Of a DNA stretch of 64,000 bases, positions 55,180 through 64,000 are shown piece by piece. Origin of the DNA: Charina bottae (lineage: Eukaryota > Chordata > Lepidosauria > Squamata > Charinaidae); contig JALMGJ010000003.1 of the NCBI GenBank assembly GCA_023362775.1, positions 74,556,855 to 74,620,854 of the forward strand, written 5' to 3'. Position 1 is the stretch's first letter. Every line of letters begins with the position of its first letter. The notes beneath the pieces were generated by a model. The model ran no database searches and had not been told where the DNA came from. It saw nothing but the letters and a program-made list of their open reading frames with translations. Position numbers and translations under genes: made by a program.

Positions 55180-55605
55180 AAAATTACATCTCAATATAAC
55201 CATGACCTAGCCCCAGGTGTAAGGTCACACAGCTACCTAGGAACATATTTAGGATTCCCTTACCAACTTTGCTCAGACTGAAGAAGCTCCTTGGATAAGG
55301 AGCGAAACGTTTCCACTAAGAAAATAGAAATCCAGTTGACATGATTCAAGCTACAGTTAAACTGAGTGAGCACCCCTGCTATCCTTCCCACTCTCCACAG
55401 CTTTCATTGGCCTCCAGAGGCTCAACAGTTTATGTTTAACAAGGAATGCACCATTCCTCTGCATCCCACATTACAGCTCAGTAACATACCAGTAGCAATT
55501 CTAACTAGAGAAGTGGCCTTGTACTACTCAGGGAAGAATTCGACAGAGGGAGGAACTCAACAGGAGCATACTGTTCGGTTTTCAACAACTGGCTTATATT
55601 TCTGA

Positions 55606-56300
55606 TAACACGGACTTCCGGGTGAGCAGAGAAAGCGACTAGACGCGGTGAAGAAGAGCTCTGTGAAAAAGTTTTTCTGCAGCCGTTTGGAAAAAGCGAT
55701 TTCGTCGGAAGGAGAAGGGACGAGATCGGCCAGAGAGGTGGAGGAAAACCTCTCTGGAAAAGAACCTCAGCCACCACGAAGGGATTCGAGCTGGACAAGT
55801 TCACTCCGTTTGTTCGTTTGCTGTCTCATTATTGTCAATGTCAGAGGGAAATGGAGGCTCGTAACGCTGAGTGGTAAGAGGGACAAAAGCAATTCCAACG
55901 GGCTAAGTCAGACAAACGGTCTGACGAAGGTTGATTTTTCTGCCACAACTTTATAATGGAGGATTAAAGTTAAAAGAAGCCTAAATTTCTTAACAAAAAA
56001 ATAAGCGAGAGAGACTGAAAGGAAGAAGTACTTCTCAAAAAAAAAAAAAAACCTGAAACTCAATTAATTAATTATTAAGAGTGGCCATCTTAAAGACATT
56101 TTGGAAAAAGTAATATTGAATATATAAAGGAAACCTATAAGTATAGTATTGCATTATATTGTCTGTATGTTTGTGTATAATATAAAATAAGATAAAACAA
56201 TAGTGGAAATATATATAAGGATAAGGATATAAGATATTGTAATATATTAATTAGTTAGAATATAGATCTTGTTATAAAAGGAGGAAATAACAAATAGAAA
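55606..56300 (+). mobile_element. CpG-rich segment, probable L1-type 5' leader
   Basis: The first 340 bp has many CpGs in an otherwise AT-rich area and starts near an ACTTCCGG (ETS-like) site at 55614-55621. It is followed by purine-rich, then A-rich and AT-rich sequence and fades at about 56300. This composition fits a squamate L1 5'UTR. The alternative is a genuine promoter or first exon, since GGTGAG right after ACTTCC could serve as a splice donor. No ORF1 is readable. Confidence 0.4.
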
Positions 56301-57775
56301 GGTGTTGGAAAAAATATGTTAACATGGTGTCACTATATATGTTTTTGCCCAGCTCTGTAGCAAACATTAGGGCCCATTCATTTTAAGCTGCTCTGCACTA
56401 AACTGTCCCATGAATGCTGTTAGATGGGCAGGGAATCATCAGTGGTACAGTATAATGGTCATGAAAATTGATATGCACCACTTCTTGGTTGCATGAATGA
56501 AATTGCTAAAAAATAGAATCACAATTGAAAGGATTTGCAGGAGATAACCAATAGGATTTACTTAATCCTTCCCACTCCCATTTTTCATTTTGCTAAGGTA
56601 GCCTAATCGCCTGCCATTCTGAATGTTTCTTTAAAATTCAAAAAGCTTAAATTTTGCCTGACATGTTAAGGTAATATAGGAGGTGCCACAAAGGACACAC
56701 TGTAGTAGGTTGCAATCAAGCCCTAGCTTTCTTTTATTGGCATAGATTTAGAAGGCATGGAACTTCCAGAATGCCTTATTACTTGCTTGGTTCCAATTTA
56801 GTGACATTTCACTGTATAGTACTTGATGATGGTCTGCTTAGCACCCTAAGGATAAAAGACACTATACTGGAACTGTACTACAGATACATTTCCTCATCTG
56901 CTTATGTTCTAAGAATGTGTATAACCTCTTTTTGCCTCTTGCATCTTTTCTGCACACGTAGGCTAGAGGGGTATAATAAATGATGACATAATTTCATTTC
57001 TTCCCTAGGTATTTTTTAGCCAGGCATTATTCTATGATTTCCCCAATGCAGGAAGAGTTTTAGAGGAAAAACATGGATGGTGAAAGACTGAATCTCTCCT
57101 ATGTGTTCTAGATATTCTTCTTTCCCCTGGCCTTGCACATTGGCATCAAATATATCCTTGCTATCAAACATCAATCTTTCTGTCTGTCATCCAGTGAATT
57201 TCATAGTAGAGTAAGGAATTGAATTAAGTCTCTCTTGCTTACGTCCAGTAATATACTGTGTACATTACACAAGCCAATATGAATGTCAGTGACTGGAATA
57301 AAACTGGAGAATCTGAAATGCACCATAAAGGGTGGGGGAACCGTGATCTATGGACATACATTTTAGTACTTATAATCCAGAGAATTCATTTTACTTGCCA
57401 AATGCATAAGCCAGTGTTATACACCATCTTTCCCTTTCATTCTTGACTACAACCCAACCATTGGAGACCACAGGATTGGAGAATGAAATTAGGACTACCA
57501 GATCTAGCCTGCCAAAATGTAGATAAAGTAACTAGCAAATGGAAGCAAAGCAATAAAGAAAACTCTAATCCTTTTGCTGCTATCTAGTGGTCATCCAGCA
57601 GACCTGGTAGGGCTAGCAAAATGTTTTGGGCGGAAACAACATTGAAGGAAGGGCCTGTTTCACAAAGCCATTTTTCCATGACTACTCTATAAGTTTTGCT
57701 CCCATCCTATCACAGTCCTGTCCCCCTCACAGCAATATTCCTTTGGTGGTACTGTATATCAGGAAAGAATCTATG
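56301..57775. other. No recognisable feature (1.5 kb)
   Basis: Short frames only. Confidence 0.45.
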
Positions 57776-57890
57776 ATAGGATAGATGATAGATAGATACT
57801 TTAGATAGAGATAGAGAGATAGAGAGATAGAGAGATAGAGATAGAGAGATAGAGAGATAGAGAGATACAGTATATATAGAGAGAGATAGG
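57776..57890. repeat. (GATA)n/(GAGATA)n microsatellite
   Basis: GATA units (57781-57797) followed by about 12 GAGATA/GATAGA units. The same motif class as the Bkm repeats known from snake sex chromosomes, but short. Confidence 0.95.
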
Positions 57891-58642
57891 CAGGCAGGCA
57901 GAAACTGCATTTAATAATATTTATTCTCTTCACTGCTTAGGCTAGTTGGAGAAGCCTGGCTGTTTAGAAGATATGGCAACTCTAATAGTTTTGATCTGGC
58001 CTGGTGTTTATGACATAGATGTGCTACTACCTGAGGCTTTAATATGGAAACAAATGTGCCCAATAGGCTTCCTGATATATCTTAATTTCCTTTTTTTTAA
58101 TTCTCTTTTAATTTAAATATGTTAATGTCATGCTAACATACAAAACAAAGCATCAGCCTCAAGCATAAAGTTCTTTCCAAAGATATATCTGGGACCCAAA
58201 TTGGCTACAGAAGCATTTTGAGGAGGTACAAAGACAGGTGGTTCCTGCAGCCTAATGCTTTGCTTTGAATTGTGCTTACCAGTTCAGGAAAAAATACAAA
58301 GATAAAGTGATGTATTTAAGCATATCTTGGCAGTTAGGTGTGGAGGTGGAAAGGAGCTTTACAAGTTTGCCTTCTGGTAAACGGATGTTTTGTCATTGGC
58401 CATGCCTTTCATGCCAGCCATTGTTGAGAATACCTATAATGTGCCCTCAAAACTCCAAATTATACCGACTGGTCCAGATAGTTAGGAGATTCCAGGATTA
58501 CCAGAGGCATCTCAAAATCTCTTATTTGTGAGAGTTACAACCCAACCTTAACCAGACATTCTTTGCATATTGCCAACTGGATATTCATTTTGCCTTGACC
58601 ATGACAGTTACAGGGTTACCAAAACATTGCTGAGCTGGGAGC
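57891..58642. other. No recognisable feature
   Basis: Short frames only. Confidence 0.45.
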
Positions 58643-59064
58643 TTTGTGGGATATTATTATTATTATTATTTTTAATAAGAATTTTATTAGATTTAAGACA
58701 AAAAGAAAAACTACAAAAAGAATAAAAAGAAAACTAAAAAAGTGTGAAAACACAAGAGAAATTTTTTTTTACAATTACAAGAAGAGGTGACTTCCAACTT
58801 TTTTTTTAAAAAAAAAGTTTTATTAGATTTTAAATATACAAAGTTAAAAGTTAAAAGTGAAACAGAAATAGAAATACAAATTAAAGAGAAAGGAAAGAAA
58901 AGTGCAGTAAAGAAAAAAAAGAAAGAAAAAGACAAACAGAAATTAGATAACCTCCGATCCATCTATGGTCATAAGAATAAAATAGATAGTTTGTTCTTAC
59001 ATGCTGGCTATTCATATAACATTCATATATTTTTCTTGTCTATTATATACTATTTATATATAAT

Positions 59065-59820
59065 CTAATCATCAAAACCCCACACTAGCTTTATTCCTCC
59101 TGCTTTTTGCAAATAGTCCATCAAGGGTTTCCACTCTTTAAGAAAGTAATAATTTGAATTGTCTTTTAATAAGCAAGTCAGTTTATCATTTTCTGCCATC
59201 TCTAATAATTTCAACATCCATTCCTGTATTGTTGGTACACTTTGGTTTTTCCAATTTTGTGCATATAAAAGTCTTGCTGCTGTAATCATATATTGTATTA
59301 TTCTAAAAAAAATGTTTTTCTATTTGTACATCCCAAATTCCAAGTAAAAAAAATTCTGGTTTAAATTGTATTCGTATCTGTAGTATATTTTGCATCAATG
59401 AATATATCTCAGTCCAAAATTCTTTTGCAATGTTACAAGTCCACCACATATGGTAAAAAAACCCTTCTTGTTTTGTACATTTCCAACATAAGTTGGAGAT
59501 GTTCCCGTACATTTTTGAGAGTTTTTGTGGGGTCATATACCATCGATACATCATCTTATAAAAGTTTTTTTTTAGGTTGTAACATAAGGTAAATTTTAAT
59601 CCTTTAATCCACATATCTTCCCATTGTTGAAGTTGTATATTGTGACCAGTATTTTTCGCCCATTGAATCATACAGTCTTTAACTTGTTCCTCTACCATTT
59701 CTCCTTTTAACAATAGTTTATACATTTTAGCAATTAAGTGTTCGTCATTTTCACATAGTTGTATTTCAAATTCTGATTTAGTTTGTTCAAATTCCAATTT
59801 TTTTTGTCTAATTTAAATTT
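59065..59820 (-). pseudogene. L1 ORF2 C-terminal domain
   Basis: The minus frame 59797-59303 reads EFEIQLCENDEHLIAKMYKLLL, QLQQWEDMWIKGLKFT, MMYRWYMTPQKLSKMY and CWKCTKQEGFFYHMWWTC. This is the L1 C-terminal region with its CxxC...HxxxxC cysteine motif. After a frameshift at about 59296 the last 74 codons follow (MITAARLLYAQNWKN to a stop at 59065). The endonuclease and RT are gone. Confidence 0.82.
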
Positions 59821-60049
59821 CTCTATAAGTTGCATATAGGAGCAACTATATCCCCCCCAAAGATAACATTTATCTAATTATTTCCTTCCTACTACTATTC
59901 TATACATTTCTGTCTACATAATAAAAATCAAACTAAAAAGCATATAAATTGTCTGCCATTATAATTAATAATACAATTATAATAATCTTAATCATATTAA
60001 GCCTCAAACCAAGCATTTATTATTATACCTTGTTAATCTTAATCCAAAT

Positions 60050-60371
60050 CATTAAAGATGTATGAAGTGAAACAAGCCCTAGAAGCAATCCAAATAAATA
60101 TTCTTAAACCCTTACCCCACTTCAAAATAAACCAGAGCATTTACATATCCCCACAATACACACAGTTAGGGATCTCGCTATTAGAAGAAACATTTCTGTC
60201 ATTGTTAAGTTCTTCAATTTCTTCCACAATGTCCACAACCAGATGACACATTTTAGACCTCATGTTTTCCACAATGTCCTGAATGCCTTGCACAAAAACT
60301 TGACAGGAATCAAAAACAATCTATTTAAGGTCTCGATGAAAATCCGAGAGAGTCTGATTGAAATCCTCCAT
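60050..60371 (-). pseudogene. Possible L1 ORF1 start
   Basis: ATG at 60371-60369 (minus) opens MEDFNQTLSDFHRDLK, then a stop. Homologous-looking text continues in frame with MRSKMCHLVVDIVEEIEELNN, suggesting a coiled coil. Position between leader and ORF2 fits ORF1. Confidence 0.4.
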
Positions 60372-61084
60372 GTCTCACACAGTAAATTATAGTGCCCCCT
60401 AGGTACTTAATCAGCAAAAGTGGGAGATAATAGAAAAATTCCAAAATGTGAAAGTATGATAACAGGCAGTTCCCCAGGGAAAGTAACAACAGAAAGCTGA
60501 AAGTTCAAAACAGCAGATTCAAAGTGTAGGAAAATGCTAAATTCTTCAAATTTAGTACAAAAATAATAACAGGGAGACGATTACGTACTCTCAACCTTCT
60601 TTAATATTTGGATGGAAAGCAAAATCCAAAAGTTAAAAAGAATTTTTTAAAAAGAAATTAATCACAAAAATAACGATAAGCACCAAGAGAACGCTTTTCT
60701 CCTTGCTGTAGAAAGCCTCTCATAGGCTACACATACTTAAAAGAAAAATAAATTGGGTGGTTTAGAAATGGGGTGGCTGGTCTTAATGTCCCTTTAAGGC
60801 TACAGCGCAGCTTGGAAATGGTAATGCCCCAACCTCCCGGCTGCTCTTACCGGTTGATTGTGAATGCTGTTTGTGAATTTCTGGCTTCAAGCAGCCTTCC
60901 CGAGGACAGATGGGGTGATTCCGAGTGTTTCCTTTCTCCGTAAAAACACTCCTGGGCTTCAGGAAAAACCTGCCTGAGCCCAAAAATTTGCCACGTTGTC
61001 AGTTCTGCTCGTGGAGCCCGTGAACACAGCTGTTCAGACCGCCATGTTCCCACTGGAATCCCCGTGGATTTGTGGAATATTATT

Positions 61085-62113
61085 GACTGGCAGCTCAGCT
61101 GCTACTATAGAGAGGCAGATTAGAGAGAAAGGGAGGGTGTGAACATTACCATACTGCTACTTAATTTTGGTACCTTGTGACTGTTTGACAACAACAATAA
61201 AAGCTGATGATAAATCTGTGCCTGTCCTATAAAATGTTGGGGCAGTCAGAGATCAATTCCATAGAGCTCAAGTCTTCTGGTTGCCCCTAGGATTGTGAGT
61301 ATAAGCCTTCTCTCCCCTCTCCATTTGTTTACTGCCATGTTGAAGTAATAGGGTGAGAAGAGGTTGATGGAGCAGCTTGATATGAACATGCACAGTTAGG
61401 CAACGGCTCAGTGCTACAGCTGATTATTTTAGAGAAGACACTTTGTACTGCAGACATTTTACATCCCTCCCCTTCCCCTCATGAAATTTATGAGCAAGCA
61501 ATCGGTGCAGGGGGGGGAAATACAGTCTTTATAAGTGCACCATGTTAGTATTCTATTTGTTTTTTAATGTGATTATGCTGCCTGATACATTCATAGCTCA
61601 AGTGCTTTCTTTTAAGAGTCAGGGTTTAAAAAAAAAATTTATTGTCAGACCCAAATTCAATTAAAGGGCTGCAGTGAAAATCAAATCTGTTGCATGTTTG
61701 GGGGAAAGAGTAGTTTTATTGGACTTAGTTCACTAAGGCTACAATACAGAACACGAGTTATGGATATTCCAGTTTTACTGAACTCAGTGGGATGAAAGCA
61801 GTACTAGCTTTCTCCTGAACTGCAGCCTGATGGCAAGACCAGGCTGGACTATGTGTCTGTGCGTATCCCTGTGTGTAATCTGCTGTTGGCATTAGTCACT
61901 GAAGGAATTCCACTGTACAAAACTTTACAGTATTTAGGAGAAATGTTCTGAAACTCTGGATGGAATCCCTGAACTGCTCCTCCTTATGGCCACTGTCTTA
62001 CCTGATCAATATTGGATTCTTGTAAGAGCACCAGTTATAGGTATTTGGGAAACCTTTGGGTAAGATGTTCATCCTCATAGTTATTGCCCAATGGTACCAA
62101 CTTCTCTTCCACC
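61085..62113. other. No recognisable feature
   Basis: Short frames only. Confidence 0.45.
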
Positions 62114-62121
62114 TTCACATT

Positions 62122-62520
62122 TTGTTGTTTATTTGTTCAGTCACTTCCGACTCTTTGTGACTTCATTGACCAGCCCACGTCAAAGCTTCCTGTCGGCCGT
62201 TGCCATCCCCAGCTCCCCCACGGTTGAGTCCATCACCTCCAGAATATCATCCATCCATCTTGCCCTTGGTCGGCCCCTCTTCCTTTTGCCTTCCACTTTC
62301 CCTAGCATCACCATCTTCTCCAGGGTATCCTGTCTTCTCATTATGTGGCCAAAGTACTTCAGTTTTGCCTTTAATATCATTCCCTCAAGAGAGCAGTCTG
62401 GCTTTATTTCCTGGAGTATGGACTGGTTTGATCTTCTTGCAGTCCAAGGCACTCTCAGAATTTTCCTCCAACACCGCAGTTCAAAAGCATCTATCTTCCT
62501 TCGATCAGCCTTCCTTATGG
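62122..62520 (-). mobile_element. Bov-B LINE 3' end, about 400 bp
   Basis: The minus strand reads VPWTARR-type end (MPWTARRSNQS), CSLEGMILKAKLKYFGHIMRR and GRPRARWMDDILEV, then the (AAC)n end. Same subfamily as the 14.3 kb copy. TTCACATT occurs at 62114-62121 and 62530-62537; nine bases of non-Bov-B sequence lie between the element's 5' break and the right repeat. Confidence 0.9.
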
Positions 62521-62608
62521 CATTACTTGTTCACATTCTTTTGTTTTTATATGACATCTAAAGCATTAGGTAAACTGACCCCATGGTGATCAACCTGAGC
62601 AAACAGAA

Positions 62609-62664
62609 CTCTTCTCTTCTCTTCTCTTCTCTTCTCTTCTCTTCTCTTCTCTTCTCTTCTCTTC
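62609..62664. repeat. (CTTCT)n microsatellite
   Basis: About eleven uninterrupted pentamer units. Confidence 0.97.
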
Positions 62665-63910
62665 CTTTATATGCAAATCCTACCATTTGAGAGAATTCTG
62701 GAACATTCTGTTTCTCCTCCAGGCCACCTTGATCTGGGGGATGTCTGGTGGTTTTCTGGAAGTTAATCTTCTGAACTAGAAGCAGTCTGTGATGTTCCAA
62801 ATGTGGCATTCCAGATAGACTGGGATTTGGCTACATCTGGAACACTACCAACCACTTCTAGTTAGAAGGTTAGCTACCAGAGAATGAGTAAACTATCACT
62901 AGAATGGCTGGATTGGTGGACTGACATGGTCTAGAGCAGATTATTTTGGAGTTTTCTTAAAGGTTCCATTGCCAGAACAATTTTTAAACTCCCTATTGTT
63001 GACCAATTTGAGCAAGGTTTTCATCTAATTGCTTTTAATGGGAGCTGCTTTGCAATATTGAGTTCACTTTATAAGCACGTAACTGCTGTGGGTTAAATCT
63101 AGAACTTCTTGATTATATAGATTGGACTTTAGACATTTATTTCCATCTTCTTTTTGTTACAGCAATAAATAATTTGCTTTTTTAACCTGCTTATACTGTA
63201 TACCTATGAATATCTGTATACAAACTGGCTACTTCATGATCTTACAGTAAAATCTTCCTCCTTTTTTCCTCCTCAAATTATCCATTATCCACTGAGATGT
63301 ATATGGATAAGTGATCTAGCAATTATTAAACAAAATTATTTTAATCAGCATGTATATTTAGAAAACTATGCAGAAAAAAACAGCACAACTTCAAGTTGTC
63401 AGAGATCAAAGTGCATTCAGGCATCCAACCTAAGGCCTTACTTTTAGAAAAGATTGTGACATGATCCTGTACATGTTTATTAAGATGTAATTTCCCCCAA
63501 TTCAATGGGATATACTCCTTAGTAATTGTGCTTAAGGCTGAACCCAGAAAGTAGCTAGGCATTGCCCTTGGCACTTCAAATGAGTTTAGCAAAGAGCTTA
63601 ATGGTACTATAGAATCTCTGCTTTGCATGTAGAAGATTCTAGGTCCAGCTTCTGATACTGATAGGCTTTTACCAGCTGGCTTCGAGCTGTTTCAAAGGCA
63701 TTGCAACTACAGTATCTGTTCTATGAAAAAGGAAAACAGCACCCTTGTTCTGAGGTCTGGGTATCTGTGAGCCTATGTGTGTATAAATAATTTAGGCTGC
63801 TGTGACCAGCCCATTCCATCGTAGTTAGCCATTATGAGACCATTAAGCATTAAGAACTGGGTCTTGGTTTTCTTATTTTCCTTCTCCATCTTCATCCCCT
63901 TTTCTTTTGC
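62665..63910. other. No recognisable feature
   Basis: Short frames only; no repeat ends recognised. Confidence 0.45.
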
Positions 63911-63912
63911 AT

Positions 63913-63953
<41 letters not shown>

Positions 63954-63955
63954 GC
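63911..63955. repeat. (ATC)n(AGC)n compound microsatellite
   Basis: Seven ATC units followed by about eight CAG units. Confidence 0.97.
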
Positions 63956-64000
63956 ATTATTTTGGGAGTATCAGGCTGCAGTATGAAATATATGTTCTAT

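Larger units (their letters stand above)
54390..55356. mobile_element. Penelope-like element, head-to-head inverted dimer
   Basis: Two 3' ends of a Penelope-like retroelement joined tail-outward. The left copy (minus) and right copy (plus) are inverted repeats: 54429-54883 pairs with 54902-55356, 455 bp per arm, around an 18-nt spacer. I see one mismatch (C/T in TTTTCTCAGTGG). The left arm extends 39 bp further (54390-54428). Each arm carries the end of the GIY-YIG endonuclease frame and a 3'UTR with CTCCTTGGATAAGGAGCGAAACGTTT. A 13-bp duplication flanks the whole unit, so it inserted as one piece. Confidence 0.88.
58659..61068 (-). mobile_element. L1 LINE, both ends present, internally deleted (2.4 kb)
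   Basis: On the minus strand a GC-rich 5' leader (61068 to about 60770, with AACATGGC, a YY1-like site, at 61041-61048) is followed by an ORF1-like start. Next come the C-terminal part of ORF2 and an A-rich 3' end. A typical L1 is about 6 kb, so most of ORF1 and ORF2 is missing. Flanks TTTGTGGGATATTATT (58643-58658) and TTTGTGGAATATTATT (61069-61084) form a 16-bp target duplication with one change. Confidence 0.8.

Overview
This window reads as repeat-dense, gene-free DNA from a squamate reptile (a lizard or snake; I cannot say which). The evidence is the mix of families. There are two Sauria SINEs, several other tRNA-derived SINEs ending in the shared squamate 3' tail, four Bov-B (RTE-clade) LINE copies, CR1, L2 and L1 LINEs, a Penelope-like element, a Ty3/gypsy chromovirus, a Ty1/copia fragment and many non-autonomous hAT transposons. 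I found no exon of a host gene, no rRNA or tRNA gene and no CRISPR. Every long open frame is part of a retroelement or an artefact of a simple or minisatellite repeat.

Layout. 0-4.6 kb: the 3' part of a Ty3/gypsy chromovirus with its 3' LTR, next to an L1-like remnant. 6.2-8.4 kb: 5'-truncated CR1. 8.8-11.4 kb: an RTE-type LINE with its own 12-bp target duplication, split by a 5'-truncated Ty1/copia fragment. 12.3-17.3 kb: a 300-bp Bov-B end, a palindromic hAT MITE and a nearly complete Bov-B. 18.5-22.5 kb: L2 pieces, one carrying an 852-bp hAT, then a SINE and a long microsatellite. 24-30.5 kb: two hAT elements with minisatellite cores around a Bov-B whose frame is open for about 2.5 kb. 31.5-34.4 kb: the 5' part of CR1, a decayed RTE-like LINE and a possible solo LTR. 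40.5-44.6 kb: SINEs and an L2 with two nested insertions. 46.8-51.3 kb: SINEs and microsatellites. 53.2-56.3 kb: a hAT with internal repeats, a MITE, a striking Penelope palindrome and a CpG-rich L1-like 5' end. 58.6-61.1 kb: an internally deleted L1 with both ends. 62.1-62.7 kb: a Bov-B end and a pentanucleotide repeat.

How the parts relate. Bov-B and L2/CR1-type LINEs are likely the enzyme sources for the SINEs, because the SINE tails resemble LINE 3' ends. Many insertions still carry readable target-site duplications (TSDs), so nesting order can often be reconstructed. The most unusual object is the 967-bp Penelope unit at 54390-55356: an almost perfect inverted dimer (455-bp arms, one mismatch seen, 18-nt spacer) flanked by a 13-bp TSD, which implies one integration. 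Also notable are three separate hAT elements that each contain a different internal tandem repeat, and a copia fragment that lost its 5' part without visible loss of the surrounding LINE. Family names come from recognised motifs and end sequences; no database search was possible.
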